64,000 bases of DNA from Dolosigranulum savutiense (GCF_039830095.1 NZ_CP142435.1:1178001-1242000); one strand, 5' to 3'. Shown: positions 1-9,471, numbered from the stretch's first letter. Numbers and translations are program-made. Notes: generated by a model from the sequence alone, not told the origin.

Positions 1-1
1 A

Positions 2-1639
2 GCTGAAACTGAAGCACAAACGGTGGGAATGAATTTAGGCTGGTGGACATTATTGCCTCCTGCTTTGGCAATTATACTTGCCTTTACGACAAAAGATGTG
101 ATTTTATCACTCTTCATCGGCGTATTCAGCGGAGCATATATTATGCAGTTAGGTCGTAGAGTGAGTATATTAACGGGGATCGCTAAGGCTTTCGAGAGTG
201 TCGTGGGTTACTTCATTAGCTCATTAGCCGATCCATGGAATGCCGGGGTGTTGCTTCAAGTTATGACGATTGGGGGCTTGATTGCCTTAGTCGCCAAAAC
301 AGGTGGGGCAACAGCAGTGGCTGAGCGGTTGTCGAAGTATGCTAAAGGTCCAATCAGTACTCAAATCATTACGTGGTTGTTAGGAATGGCTATTTTCTTT
401 GACGATTATGCGAATGCCTTAACGATTGGTCCCATTATGCGTCCGGTATCCGATAATATGGGAATTTCGCGCGAGCGCTTAGCCTTTGTGATTGATGCGA
501 CGGCTGCGCCAGTGACCGGGATTGCTTTGATTTCGACGTGGGTAGGTTATGAGATTAGTTTAATTAGTGGCGCACTGGATGCAATCGGTGTAGAGATGAA
601 TGCTTACAGTTTTTTCTTAGATACGTTGCCGTACCGGTTCTATAATATTTTTATGTTGTTGTTTGTTTTTGTGACCTCAGTGACATTGCGCGAGTTTGGT
701 CCAATGAAACAAGCCCAACTTCGAGCGAAACGGACAGGAGACTTAATTCATCCGGACTCGAGTAAAGAAGAAGGCGAAACAGAACACGAACATGCGGAGG
801 ATGGGACGGTCTGGAATGCCCTCATTCCGATTGGGGCGCTTATTTTGTTTAGTTTTATTGGATTTTATTTCGATGGACGCCAAGCGATTTTGTCAGAGGG
901 AACAGCGGAGGCGATTCGAGTGATGGAGACGGCACCGCTCTCGTTTACGGCGATTCGAGAAACATTCGGGGCCTCCGATGCGTCAGTTGTCTTATTCCAA
1001 GCTTCCCTGCTAGCTAGTATGATTGCATTGGTGATGGGGATGACGCAAGGTCGCTTCGGTATTACAGAAGGAATTGAGCATTGGTTTGAAGGGATGAAAA
1101 GCTTGCTGTCAACAGGTGGCGTCTTGTTGTTAGCTTGGTCACTGTCGTCCATGATGAAAGCAATGGGAACGGCTGATTTCTTGGTTTCAGCGCTACAAGG
1201 GAATATTCATCCCTTGTTGTTACCCAGTTTAATTTTTGTGTTTGGAGCAGTGATATCTTTTGCAACAGGGACATCTTTTGGGACGATGGGGATTCTTATG
1301 CCCCTTGCCATTCCGCTGGCTGATGCGCTTGATCCAGGGAATATGCAGTTAGTTACGGTAGTGTCAGCAGCGGTTTTAGCCGGTGCGATTATGGGAGATC
1401 ATTCGTCTCCAATCTCAGATACAACGATTTTATCAGCGATGGGAGCTGGATCGGACTTAATCGATCATGTGCGGACGCAAATGCCGTATGCCTTAACGGT
1501 TGGCGCTATTTCGGTGACGATTGGTTATGTACCAGCTGCCTATGGTGTATCACCGTGGCTCTTGATTCCAGGAGGTTTTGTGGTGTTAGCAGGGATTGTC
1601 TACTTCTTCGGTCAACGAATTGATACATCGATTGAGTAG
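2..1639 (+). CDS. NhaC-type Na+/H+ antiporter, 5' end outside window
   Basis: Polytopic membrane protein of the NhaC antiporter family, which exchanges cytoplasmic Na+ or organic anions for protons. About a dozen hydrophobic segments are visible, with a charged cytoplasmic loop rich in Glu and His around residues 240-260 and family-like blocks such as FFDDYANALTIGP and GDHSSPISDTT. The frame is open to the first base of the window. A GTG at 23 could start the protein, but nothing like a Shine-Dalgarno site precedes it, so the real start is probably upstream. An intrinsic terminator follows. The gene converges on the aspartate decarboxylase locus. Decarboxylation and cation/proton exchange both affect internal pH, but a functional link is only inference. 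The substrate cannot be told from sequence; malate/lactate exchange is an alternative within the family. Confidence 0.85.
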   Translation, partial: AETEAQTVGMNLGWWTLLPPALAIILAFTTKDVILSLFIGVFSGAYIMQLGRRVSILTGIAKAFESVVGYFISSLADPWNAGVLLQVMTIGGLIALVAKTGGATAVAERLSKYAKGPISTQIITWLLGMAIFFDDYANALTIGPIMRPVSDNMGISRERLAFVIDATAAPVTGIALISTWVGYEISLISGALDAIGVEMNAYSFFLDTLPYRFYNIFMLLFVFVTSVTLREFGPMKQAQLRAKRTGDLIHPDSSKEEGETEHEHAEDGTVWNALIPIGALILFSFIGFYFDGRQAILSEGTAEAIRVMETAPLSFTAIRETFGASDASVVLFQASLLASMIALVMGMTQGRFGITEGIEHWFEGMKSLLSTGGVLLLAWSLSSMMKAMGTADFLVSALQGNIHPLLLPSLIFVFGAVISFATGTSFGTMGILMPLAIPLADALDPGNMQLVTVVSAAVLAGAIMGDHSSPISDTTILSAMGAGSDLIDHVRTQMPYALTVGAISVTIGYVPAAYGVSPWLLIPGGFVVLAGIVYFFGQRIDTSIE

Positions 1640-1670
1640 AGTAGACGTAATCGAAATCAATTGAACAACG

Positions 1671-1718
1671 ACCCCCTCATTTTTTGCGTTACATTGGCAA
1701 AAAGTGAGGGGGTTTTTG
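1671..1718 (+). terminator. Intrinsic terminator of the antiporter gene
   Basis: CCCCCTCA at 1672-1679 pairs with TGAGGGGG at 1705-1712, extended by an A/T-paired inner stem and followed by a run of five T. Confidence 0.85.
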
Positions 1719-1732
1719 ATAAGGTTGTTTGT

Positions 1733-2284
1733 TTAGTTATCATAGTGGGCACGATTGCCGCCAATTAATTTCGGGCGGGAGGCGAGTCCGAATACCGGGG
1801 CTTGGCCGAGTTGTTTAGGTGTCAGATGTTTGGGAACTTGGACATGCTTGATATGCATACCGATTGCAGTTTGACCAATATCAAGCCCGCAATCAGCTTC
1901 AATTGCTTCGACAATGACAGGGTTTTCGAAGAGAGCATAAGCAGCTCTTGCCACGCCACCGCCTGCCCTTAGAATGGGGACGACACTGACAAGAGGTAAG
2001 TTATATGCCTCTGCAATGGTTGCTTCCACGACGAGCGCACGGTTCAAGTGTTCGCAACATTGGACAGCTAAAGCAATATCGCGTTCAGCTAAGAACGTCT
2101 GGGTTGTCTGGACGATTTGTTGACCAATCGCTAAGCTAGTCTGTTGGCCGATTGCTTCGCCGATAATCGTACTGGTTGAACAGCCGAGTACGAATAGACG
2201 CGGTGAGCGCTCGTTTGGTTTGAAGCTAGCAAATAAGTCAGTTAGGATATGGGTCAAGTCATCGGATAGATGTGGTAATGACAT
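1733..2284 (-). CDS. YwlG/UPF0340 family protein
   Basis: 183-residue protein of the UPF0340 (TIGR01440, B. subtilis YwlG) family; its biochemical role is not established. Recognisable blocks are VLGCSTSTIIGE near the N-terminus, the QCCEHLNRALV segment, and the C-terminal GNRAHYDN. The ATG at 2284 is preceded by AAAGGAG at 2293-2299, which decides the start over an in-frame start at 2302. It lies 34 bp downstream of the aspartate decarboxylase gene on the same strand and is probably co-transcribed with it. In other Firmicutes this family sits near glyA and upp, so the partner here is unusual. Confidence 0.85.
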   Translation of the reverse strand: MSLPHLSDDLTHILTDLFASFKPNERSPRLFVLGCSTSTIIGEAIGQQTSLAIGQQIVQTTQTFLAERDIALAVQCCEHLNRALVVEATIAEAYNLPLVSVVPILRAGGGVARAAYALFENPVIVEAIEADCGLDIGQTAIGMHIKHVQVPKHLTPKQLGQAPVFGLASRPKLIGGNRAHYDN

Positions 2285-2318
2285 AGATAGAACTCCTTTC
2301 ATACGAGTTAAAGAGGGG

Positions 2319-3908
2319 TTAAGCGAATTGGTTGCCGTACCATTCTTGGAAAAGTCGTGTCATCAATTGGGTGATACGCAAGCCAATTTCAGCATATTTC
2401 GGTGTGTCTAAGTTAGCCAGTGAGATGCGTACCGTCCATTCACTGGAACCAAATGCTTCAGCCTTCAAGAGGTTGACGCGTTCTTCTTGGGCTAAGCGTG
2501 AGACAATTTCTGTCATCGTAAACGTATCAATGATATAATCACGGAATTCTTCACCGAAGCGCTTCGTGAGCCACCAATCGAAGTTGATTTCACAATAATA
2601 GGCAGTGTTCAAGGATTCAAGCGGATAAGTTAAACCGAGCGATTCATACAAGAGATTTCCACGCTTACGGCAGAGGGACATCACATCATTTTTAAAATTA
2701 TCTCCTTCATCCAGCAGCGCATAGAGACTGAAAATCGTCATCATGGCCTGTTGGGGTGCCGATAGACCAGCTGTGTGGTTAAGCGCAACTAAGCGACTAT
2801 CAGCGACCATCCGATCAATGAAGCGAATATTTTTGGGCGTAGAATCGATAATGTGATAGCGACTATCGATCTTCTCATCAACGGGTCCATTCAATTCTTG
2901 CAATTTCTTATCAAAAATATTATCCTTCGCAACTGAGATCGTGCCGATGCGCCAACCGGTTGCTCCGAAGTACTTGGAATAAGAATAGATACAGACTGTA
3001 TTATACGGGATTTCAGTAAAAAGGGAATGAAACTGCTTCAAAAAGGTGCCGTATACGTCATCAGAGATAATCATTAACTCCGGATTATCTTCTTCAATAA
3101 TGGTCTTGAGCTGAGTAATAGATTCATCGTTAATGGCGGTCGCTGTTGGATTACTCGGGTTGACGACGAAGACGGCTTTAATATCGGGTGAGCGTAGTTT
3201 GTCCAGTTCTTCTTTTGGAAACTGATAACTCACCTTGCCGTCATAATCCATACTCTTCGAGCGGACATATTCAACGTCGAACTGATATTCTGGTAAGTCC
3301 GGAATTTCCAAATAAGGCGCGAACGTTGGGGTCATCATCGCAATCTTGTCGCCCGGTTCGAGCAAGTGGTTGCTAATAAAAGAGTTAAACGTGTAGACAA
3401 TGCCCGCCGTACCTCCTTCAACAGCAAAAATATCGAACGGTGCACTGCGATTGTCGAATAATTTTTGTTGCAAATATTGCTTAATCGGATGCTCACAACC
3501 AGGCAAAACGCGCTCTGGATGCGGATAATTGTCCCCAATCAGATAATCCAACATATACGTCAACCATTCACTCGCGGGCATCCCCAAGACATCAGCACTT
3601 GCATTCCAAATTTTTCGCAATAACGTAGCTCCCAGCGATTCCTTTGGCTTCAGGAATTCATCGAAACGCTTATCCCGACCAATTGTATTCATACTCTTCG
3701 AGCCTAAACGGTCCCGCCCATTAATATACGTCTCTTGGGTCGCAAATTGCCCCAATAAAAAGTAAGCTTCACGCGGAATGGGTGCTGTCCAGTTGGGATT
3801 CCCCCGTCCGGCATTGAGCCATTCCTTGCTTGCCTGCTCACTATTGTGCAGATCTTCCAAATATAAACTTAACTCGAATGGACTTAATTGTTCCAGATTC
3901 TTTTTCAT
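2319..3908 (-). CDS. aspD: Aspartate 4-decarboxylase (bifunctional aspartate transaminase)
   Basis: PLP-dependent fold-type I enzyme that converts L-aspartate to L-alanine and CO2, with side aspartate aminotransferase activity in the family. The 529-residue length is typical. The expected PLP lysine is K312 in SYSKYFGATGWRIG; NPSNPTA near residue 250 and SDDVYG near 284 match the cofactor-binding region. The ATG at 3908 follows AAGGAG; a longer frame starting 14 codons upstream lacks a ribosome site. In Tetragenococcus and some lactobacilli aspD pairs with the aspartate:alanine exchanger aspT to generate proton motive force. No aspT lies within this window next to it, so import and export must use other carriers if the cycle operates. 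A Nudix gene diverges upstream. Confidence 0.92.
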   Translation of the reverse strand: MKKNLEQLSPFELSLYLEDLHNSEQASKEWLNAGRGNPNWTAPIPREAYFLLGQFATQETYINGRDRLGSKSMNTIGRDKRFDEFLKPKESLGATLLRKIWNASADVLGMPASEWLTYMLDYLIGDNYPHPERVLPGCEHPIKQYLQQKLFDNRSAPFDIFAVEGGTAGIVYTFNSFISNHLLEPGDKIAMMTPTFAPYLEIPDLPEYQFDVEYVRSKSMDYDGKVSYQFPKEELDKLRSPDIKAVFVVNPSNPTATAINDESITQLKTIIEEDNPELMIISDDVYGTFLKQFHSLFTEIPYNTVCIYSYSKYFGATGWRIGTISVAKDNIFDKKLQELNGPVDEKIDSRYHIIDSTPKNIRFIDRMVADSRLVALNHTAGLSAPQQAMMTIFSLYALLDEGDNFKNDVMSLCRKRGNLLYESLGLTYPLESLNTAYYCEINFDWWLTKRFGEEFRDYIIDTFTMTEIVSRLAQEERVNLLKAEAFGSSEWTVRISLANLDTPKYAEIGLRITQLMTRLFQEWYGNQFA

Positions 3909-4079
3909 ATAAGTTCCTCTCCTTAGTGAAAACGCCCTCGCTATCTTCATTATAATAAATATTACGCGAAAATATAACCCCTAATTTTAGATTCAGCGCT
4001 TTTCTTATGATAAAGTCATTATTCGTGATAAAATAGATTTGTTGAAAAAATGAACTTACGATGGAGAGGTTAGGAAGCA

Positions 4080-4697
4080 ATGACAAATGAACAAAAGTGG
4101 CAATTGTACAAGCGCTTAGTGTCGGTAGCGGATGCGGGATTATATTATGGTCAAGATGCTTTTGATCATGAGCGTTACCAAGAAATAAAAGAGATTGCTC
4201 TCGAGCTGTTAGCGGACTTGACAGATACGTCAACAGAACAGCTAGCTGTCCTCTTCGGGCAAGAAGCAGGTTATCCGACACCAAAAGTGGATGTCCGCGC
4301 TTTTATTGAGCGAGAGGGACAGGTACTGTTGGTTCAAGATAAGCGCACAGCAGAATGGTCCCTGCCAGGAGGTTATGCGGAAGTAGGGCTATCGCCTACC
4401 GCTAATATTGTCAAAGAAGTTAAGGAAGAGACGGGCTTAGACGTGGTTGAGACCCAATTGCGTGCGGTTTATGATACGAATTTGCGCGAGGATATTATTC
4501 AGCCATTTCAATATTATAAGTTTATATTTGCTTGTGAGGTGGTTGGAGAGATCCGACAGAACTTCGAGACTGATAAGGAAGTGCAGGCCGTTCGTTATTT
4601 TTCAAGGGAAGATTTACCAGTACTGTCACAAGTGCGAACGACTGAAGCTCAATTGCAACAATTATTTAAGCATGAACCGGCGATTTATGTTGAGTAG
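4080..4697 (+). CDS. Nudix hydrolase with N-terminal helical domain
   Basis: 205-residue hydrolase of nucleoside diphosphate-linked compounds, of the subgroup with a helical extension of about 65 residues before the Nudix fold. The Nudix box begins at GGYAEVGLSPTANIVKEV and ends in EETGL. The Glu usual early in the box is Leu and the Arg is Lys, as seen in this subgroup; the catalytic EE pair is kept. ADP-ribose-like substrates are likely but not provable here. Translation starts at ATG 4080 behind a weak AGGA. The gene is followed after 33 bp by an esterase gene and probably shares a transcript with it. Confidence 0.87.
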   Translation: MTNEQKWQLYKRLVSVADAGLYYGQDAFDHERYQEIKEIALELLADLTDTSTEQLAVLFGQEAGYPTPKVDVRAFIEREGQVLLVQDKRTAEWSLPGGYAEVGLSPTANIVKEVKEETGLDVVETQLRAVYDTNLREDIIQPFQYYKFIFACEVVGEIRQNFETDKEVQAVRYFSREDLPVLSQVRTTEAQLQQLFKHEPAIYVE

Positions 4698-4730
4698 TGA
4701 GTTGAGTAATGAATGGAAGGAGATGATAGG

Positions 4731-5471
4731 ATGACTGTTTTGACCGGAGCGATTGATTCCAAACATCTAGCGCGAAAAATCAGTTTTACAGCGATTATTC
4801 CGACAGACCGACCGCGTTCGCTGCCATTGCGGACGCTGTATTTACTGAACGGTTGGGGAGAGAACCATGATTCCTGGCTACATTATACGACGATTATTCG
4901 CCTGGCTGAGAAGTTTCAGCTAGCTGTGATTATGCCGGATGGAGCGAATAGTTTTTACCTCGATCATGCGAGCGGTGATGCGTATGGGAGGTTTTACGGA
5001 CAAGAACTAGTCGAAAAAACACGCCAACTATTTCCGTTATCGGACAAGCGCGAAGATACCTTTATTGGCGGGCTTTCGATGGGAGGTTACGGTGCTTTGC
5101 GGCTGGGCTATCATTATCAAGACACCTTCAGCAAGGTAATGTCATTTTCTGGACGCATCTTAACATCAAGCGACAAATTGCGTGATAATGGTATTGATCA
5201 ACGCTTGCGTCATTATGTAGAGGTGGATTCGTTCGAGCAACTACCGGCCGAAGTGGATATTTACCAAGTGATTAAGCAAGCTGATCGGGATGAGACCGAG
5301 TTGTTGTTAACGTGCGGAACCGAAGACGCCTTGTTTGCCGAAAACCAAAAATTACACGAATGGCTCAGCGATCAAGGGATTAAACACACTTTCCGCAGTG
5401 AAACAGGCGGTCATACATGGCCATATTGGGAAGAAATACTGGAACCAGCGATTCGTTGGTTACGATCATAG
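4731..5471 (+). CDS. Alpha/beta-hydrolase esterase family protein
   Basis: 246-residue serine hydrolase of the putative-esterase (esterase D / tributyrin esterase-like) family. The nucleophile is Ser116 in GLSMGG, the likely acid lies in CGTEDALF near residue 204, and the catalytic His is in TGGHTWPYW near 228. LYLLNGWGENHDSW near residue 40 forms the oxyanion region. There is no signal peptide, so it is cytosolic. The ATG at 4731 is chosen because AAGGAG at 4717-4722 sits eight bases upstream; the ATG at 4713 has no site. Two more hydrolases of this superfamily lie at 55.8 and 57.9 kb. Confidence 0.88.
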   Translation: MTVLTGAIDSKHLARKISFTAIIPTDRPRSLPLRTLYLLNGWGENHDSWLHYTTIIRLAEKFQLAVIMPDGANSFYLDHASGDAYGRFYGQELVEKTRQLFPLSDKREDTFIGGLSMGGYGALRLGYHYQDTFSKVMSFSGRILTSSDKLRDNGIDQRLRHYVEVDSFEQLPAEVDIYQVIKQADRDETELLLTCGTEDALFAENQKLHEWLSDQGIKHTFRSETGGHTWPYWEEILEPAIRWLRS

Positions 5472-5484
5472 AAGGAGAATAATG

Positions 5485-5754
5485 ATGGAATTTAAACAAA
5501 AAGATAATATGATTTATTTAGAGATAGATGGGCAAGACCTTGCGTATATTAAGTTTGCTTATCACGATGATTATATTGAAGCATACAGTACATTTGTAGA
5601 TACTTCATTACGTGGGCAAGGAGTTGCCGAAAAATTAGTGGATGCACTTGTTGCCGTAGCAAAAGAAGAAAACAAGCGGATCAATCCAACCTGTTCATAC
5701 GTTGTAAACTTATTTGAGAAAAAACCCGAAAAGTACAGTGATATTCAGCACTAA
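5485..5754 (+). CDS. Small GNAT-like N-acetyltransferase (YjdJ type)
   Basis: 89-residue protein of the short Gcn5-related acetyltransferase group (Acetyltransf_CG). The acetyl-CoA loop is seen as TSLRGQGVAEKLVDALV, followed by the conserved NPTCSYV strand. GAAGGAG at 5471-5477 lies seven bases before ATG 5485; the ATG at 5482 is an alternative adding one residue. It follows the esterase by about a dozen bases and probably ends that transcript. Substrate unknown. Confidence 0.85.
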   Translation: MEFKQKDNMIYLEIDGQDLAYIKFAYHDDYIEAYSTFVDTSLRGQGVAEKLVDALVAVAKEENKRINPTCSYVVNLFEKKPEKYSDIQH

Positions 5755-5841
5755 AACAAATAAATATGGCGCATAAATACTTTTATATCAACAAATACTA
5801 GATACGCTGTGTAAAAAAATATAAAAAAATTGAATTTCCTC

Positions 5842-5870
5842 TTGACTTTTTATCGTGCTATTTATATAAT
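5842..5870 (+). promoter_or_regulatory. Strong promoter of the tRNA Glu-Tyr-Gln cluster
   Basis: TTGACT at 5842-5847 and TATAAT at 5865-5870 are separated by 17 bases, with A/T tracts upstream that could act as an UP element. It lies 35 bp before the first tRNA. Confidence 0.85.
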
Positions 5871-5904
5871 AGTATTTGTGTTAAGAAATATTACATTTCT
5901 TCAA

Positions 5905-5976
5905 GGCCCCTTGGTCAAGTGGTTAAGACATCGCCCTTTCACGGCGGTATCACGGGTTCGAATCCCGTAGGGGTCA
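5905..5976 (+). tRNA. tRNA-Glu (anticodon TTC)
   Basis: 72-base cloverleaf with acceptor GGCCCCT pairing with AGGGGTC, a CCCTTTCACGG anticodon region carrying TTC, and the T arm CGGGTTCGAATCCCG. The 3' CCA is not encoded. Confidence 0.97.
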
Positions 5977-5981
5977 TATAT

Positions 5982-6062
5982 GGAGGGATAGCGAAGTGGC
6001 CAAACGCAGCGGACTGTAAATCCGTTCCTTCGGGTTCGAAGGTTCAAATCCTTCTCCCTCCA
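5982..6062 (+). tRNA. tRNA-Tyr (anticodon GTA)
   Basis: 81-base tRNA with a long variable arm. Acceptor GGAGGGA pairs with TCCCTCC; the anticodon loop CTGTAAA carries GTA. It begins five bases after tRNA-Glu. Confidence 0.97.
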
Positions 6063-6068
6063 TCATAT

Positions 6069-6140
6069 TGGGCTATGGCCAAGCGGTAAGGCAACGGTTT
6101 TTGGTACCGTCATTCCCAGGTTCGAATCCTGGTAGCCCAG
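6069..6140 (+). tRNA. tRNA-Gln (anticodon TTG)
   Basis: 72-base cloverleaf with acceptor TGGGCTA pairing with TAGCCCA, anticodon TTG in the TTTTGGT loop, and T arm CCAGGTTCGAATCCTGG. Last tRNA of the cluster. Confidence 0.97.
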
Positions 6141-6147
6141 TTAATGT

Positions 6148-6176
6148 CCATGTGCAGTTGCACATGGTTTTTTTGT
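6148..6176 (+). terminator. Terminator of the tRNA cluster
   Basis: CCATGTGCA at 6148-6156 pairs with TGCACATGG at 6159-6167, followed by seven T. Confidence 0.9.
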
Positions 6177-6205
6177 TTTTAGAAAGAAAAACATGACCGG
6201 AAACA

Positions 6206-6234
6206 TTTTGGAACGACTCAAGGTGTGGTATAAT
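6206..6234 (+). promoter_or_regulatory. Extended -10 promoter upstream of cdaA
   Basis: TGGTATAAT ending at 6234 forms an extended -10 element; a weak -35 (TTTTGG, 6206-6211) lies 17 bases upstream. It is the only good promoter between the tRNA terminator and cdaA. Confidence 0.6.
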
Positions 6235-6266
6235 GAAGATAATTACGTGCATATGGGGGTGCCGAC

Positions 6267-7106
6267 ATGCAAATTGATTTGAGTTGGGAAGCATTATTAT
6301 CGCTAGGGACAGTGAGCAGTCTGATTGATATTGTCATTGTGTCATTTATTATTTATCAATTAATTAAGATTGTTCGTGGAACGCGCATTAATGAACTTCT
6401 CAATGGTATTTTTATTGTTCTATCGGTGAAGGTGATCAGTTCTGTTTTTAATTTACATACGACCGAATATTTGATTGATTTTGTCATTCAATGGTCAGCC
6501 TTAGCGTTAATTATCATTTTCCAGCCTGAACTACGGCGAGGCTTGGAGCACTTGGGTCGTGGTTCTGTCTTTGCGAAGAAGAAAAAAGCAGATCCGGCCC
6601 ATGAGATGATTGAAGCCTTGAAAAAATCGATTACATACATGAGTAAACGGCGTATTGGGGCGCTGATTTCCATTGAGATGGAAACCGGTCTGGATGAATA
6701 TGTGGGGACGGGAATTCGGATGAATTCAGAGATTTCATCGGAATTAGTGACGAATATTTTTATTCCGAATACACCACTTCATGACGGGGCCGTTATTATC
6801 CAGAATTTCAAAATTTCATCGGCCGCAAGCTATTTGCCATTGTCGGAGAGTTCAGCGATTCCCAAAACATTCGGAACGCGACACCGAGCGGCAATTGGTT
6901 TGTCTGAAGTGAGTGATGCGATTACGTTGATTGTCTCAGAAGAAACCGGCAATATTAGTTTATCGCACTTAGGTAACTTAAAAAACGATCTGACTATCGA
7001 TGAGTTGGTGGAGTACTTGGAGCAAGAATTAATTGTTGATGAGGATGAAGCAACAAGTGTTATTGATCGACTTTATCAATGGGTGAAGGGAGTGAGCGGA
7101 GAATGA
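6267..7106 (+). CDS. cdaA: Diadenylate cyclase CdaA (DacA)
   Basis: Membrane-bound enzyme that condenses two ATP into the second messenger c-di-AMP. Three N-terminal transmembrane helices (about residues 15-85) precede the DAC domain. The catalytic DGA (173-175) and RHR (205-207) motifs are intact, and the 279-residue length is usual. The order cdaA-cdaR-glmM is the conserved Firmicutes operon in which CdaR and GlmM both modulate the cyclase. The stop codon overlaps the cdaR start (ATGA). An extended -10 promoter lies about 30 bp upstream of the start codon. No c-di-AMP riboswitch of the ydaO type is visible upstream. Confidence 0.97.
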   Translation: MQIDLSWEALLSLGTVSSLIDIVIVSFIIYQLIKIVRGTRINELLNGIFIVLSVKVISSVFNLHTTEYLIDFVIQWSALALIIIFQPELRRGLEHLGRGSVFAKKKKADPAHEMIEALKKSITYMSKRRIGALISIEMETGLDEYVGTGIRMNSEISSELVTNIFIPNTPLHDGAVIIQNFKISSAASYLPLSESSAIPKTFGTRHRAAIGLSEVSDAITLIVSEETGNISLSHLGNLKNDLTIDELVEYLEQELIVDEDEATSVIDRLYQWVKGVSGE

Positions 7107-8077
7107 AATGGAACTTTGATAACCCAATGTTAACGAAGATTCTATCTGTGATTATCGCGATTTTTCTCTTCATGTTTGTCTCTTATGAAGGCAAGAGCCA
7201 AGCTGATAATGTGTTGTCCGGGTCATCTAGCCATTCCGTAACAGAAGTCTTGACCAATATTCCGGTAGAAGTCGATATTGATAATGAAAAATATTTTGCC
7301 ACTGGAATTCCTAATGCTGTCTCGATCCGCCTCGATGGCCCGCAATCTGTTATTACACAGACAGTCGTGACGCAGAACTTCACAGTGAAAACACCAGATT
7401 TGACCGAATTAGGGGTTGGTACGCACAAGATCGAACTATTCGCAGAAGGGTTTTCAGAAGAACTAAACTATAACCTTAGCCCAGCCGTTGCTACTATACG
7501 GGTGGAAGAGAAGTTGAGTCAACCATTCGACGTGGATGTCAATTTTGATAAAGAAGAATATGTTGCGCGCGGTTATGATGTCGAAGCAATTGACCTTTCC
7601 GAAAAACAAGTAACTATTTCCGGTGCGGAGAGCACCTTAAGCAATATTCATGAAGTGAAGGCGATTATCCAACCGAACCAGACCAATATCACGTCGAGCT
7701 TCAATGTGGAAGCCCGTGTCGTGGTCTTGAACAAGGCGGGTGAACCGCTCAATGTCAATGTTTCTCCGTCTACGGTGGATGCAAGTGTCAACATTACTAG
7801 TCGCAAAAAAGAAGTTGCCATCAACTTAGAACAAACGGGAAAAATTGATCCCCTATATCATTATAATATTAGTCTAGCAGCAAATGAATCACCCACACTA
7901 GAAGTCTCAGGTGATTATGATAAGATAGCAGCTATGGAAGAAATCGATGTTGCTGTGGATTTATCTGGGATTACTGAATCAACTACGCGAGAAGTTCCCA
8001 TTGTGATGCCCGATGGAGTTGATGAGATGAGTCGTAATAAAGTCAATGTTAAGATTACTGTTGAGCGAAAATCATAA
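7103..8077 (+). CDS. cdaR: CdaA regulatory protein CdaR (YbbR domains)
   Basis: 324-residue protein with one N-terminal transmembrane anchor (around residues 9-26) and an extracellular chain of YbbR-like repeats, recognisable in successive segments of the form VEV..DNEKYFATGIP and VDVNFDKEEYVARGY. It binds CdaA and tunes c-di-AMP synthesis. The start at 7103 overlaps the cdaA stop by four bases; an in-frame start at 7079 would lie within the cdaA sequence and lacks support. No catalytic residues are expected. Confidence 0.93.
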   Translation: MKWNFDNPMLTKILSVIIAIFLFMFVSYEGKSQADNVLSGSSSHSVTEVLTNIPVEVDIDNEKYFATGIPNAVSIRLDGPQSVITQTVVTQNFTVKTPDLTELGVGTHKIELFAEGFSEELNYNLSPAVATIRVEEKLSQPFDVDVNFDKEEYVARGYDVEAIDLSEKQVTISGAESTLSNIHEVKAIIQPNQTNITSSFNVEARVVVLNKAGEPLNVNVSPSTVDASVNITSRKKEVAINLEQTGKIDPLYHYNISLAANESPTLEVSGDYDKIAAMEEIDVAVDLSGITESTTREVPIVMPDGVDEMSRNKVNVKITVERKS

Positions 8078-8121
8078 CTGAATGAATACAAGAGTAAGTA
8101 ACAAAAAAGGAGTATAAAATT

Positions 8122-9471
8122 ATGGGTAAGTATTTTGGAACAGATGGTGTTAGAGGAATTGCGAATCAAGAACTCACACCAGAATTAGCCTTTAAGTTAG
8201 GACGATTTGGAGCCATTGTCTTAGCGAATCATGCCAAACGTGAGGTGCCACATGTCTTAATTGGACGTGATACACGTGTCAGTGGTCGTATGTTGGAGTA
8301 TGCTTTAATTTCAGGATTATTATCAGCCGGAGCAGAAGTGATGCGCCTCGGGGTTATTACAACGCCAGGAGTCTCCTATCTAACGAAGCAACAAAATGCA
8401 ACAGCTGGGATTATGATTTCCGCTTCACACAATCCAGCCCGCGATAATGGAATCAAGTTCTTCGGCTCAGATGGGTTCAAGCTATCAGATGAGCAGGAAG
8501 CAGAGATTGAAGCATTAATCGATGAAGCCAATGATCCACACAAACGACCATCTGCAGAAGGATTGGGAGTTTCCGAGGAATTCAAGGAAGGTGCCTTGAA
8601 ATATATTCAATTCTTGACGCAGACTATTTCAGGGGATCTATCGGGGCTAAAAGTAGCCTTAGATGGTGCGAACGGAGCAGCGAGTCCATTGTTGAACCGC
8701 TTATTTGCTGACTTAGAGACGGACTTCGAAGTCATGGGAGCTTCTCCAAACGGGATTAATATTAATGATGGCGTCGGTAGTACCCACCCTGAGAAATTAG
8801 CTGAGTTTGTCCAAGAGACGGGTTCAGATGTTGGGTTAGCCTTTGATGGCGATGGCGATCGCTTAATTGCGATCGATGAGAACGGTGAAATTATTGACGG
8901 GGATAAGATTCTATTTATTTGTGGAAAGTACTTAGCTGATCAAGGCCGCTTGAAGCAAGGTACCATTGTCTCGACTGTTATGAGCAATATTGGTTTTTAT
9001 AAAGCGATCGAAGCACACGATATTCAATCGGTTAAGACACAAGTCGGTGACCGTTTCGTTGTAGAAGAGATGCGCAAAAATGGCTACAACTTAGGTGGCG
9101 AACAATCAGGACACATTATCTTCCTCGATCATCATACAACGGGAGATGGCTTACTGTCAGGGATCCAGCTCCTTAATGTGATGAAGAAAACCGGCCGACC
9201 ATTATCTGAATTAGCCGCTGAAGTGACCACATATCCGCAACGATTAGTGAATATCGAAGTGGTAGATAAGAAGGAAGCCTTGAATAACGAAGCCATCCAA
9301 CAAGTGATTGAAGAGGTTGAAGAAGAGATGGCTGGCAACGGCCGCGTGTTGGTACGCCCAAGTGGAACCGAACCGCTCCTTCGTGTGATGGCTGAAGCTC
9401 CAACGCAAGAAGAAGTAGATAACTACTGTGAACGTATCGCAGAAGTTGTCCGTCAAGAAGTTGGAAAATAA
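8122..9471 (+). CDS. glmM: Phosphoglucosamine mutase GlmM
   Basis: Cytosolic enzyme interconverting glucosamine-6-phosphate and glucosamine-1-phosphate, feeding UDP-GlcNAc and peptidoglycan synthesis. The phosphoserine is Ser102 in ISASHNP, the Mg-binding loop is DGDGD (242-246), and the sugar-binding GGEQSGH and phosphate-binding [11 protein letters not shown] motifs are present. The 449-residue length is standard. AAAAGGAG precedes the ATG. Third gene of the cda operon; GlmM is also known to inhibit CdaA in several Firmicutes, which explains the conserved linkage. Confidence 0.97.
   Translation: MGKYFGTDGVRGIANQELTPELAFKLGRFGAIVLANHAKREVPHVLIGRDTRVSGRMLEYALISGLLSAGAEVMRLGVITTPGVSYLTKQQNATAGIMISASHNPARDNGIKFFGSDGFKLSDEQEAEIEALIDEANDPHKRPSAEGLGVSEEFKEGALKYIQFLTQTISGDLSGLKVALDGANGAASPLLNRLFADLETDFEVMGASPNGININDGVGSTHPEKLAEFVQETGSDVGLAFDGDGDRLIAIDENGEIIDGDKILFICGKYLADQGRLKQGTIVSTVMSNIGFYKAIEAHDIQSVKTQVGDRFVVEEMRKNGYNLGGEQSGHIIFLDHHTTGDGLLSGIQLLNVMKKTGRPLSELAAEVTTYPQRLVNIEVVDKKEALNNEAIQQVIEEVEEEMAGNGRVLVRPSGTEPLLRVMAEAPTQEEVDNYCERIAEVVRQEVGK

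Noticed and set aside
3841-4284. 147-codon minus-strand frame between aspD and the Nudix gene
   Set aside because: It overlaps the starts of both neighbours, has no ribosome site and no recognisable protein features.
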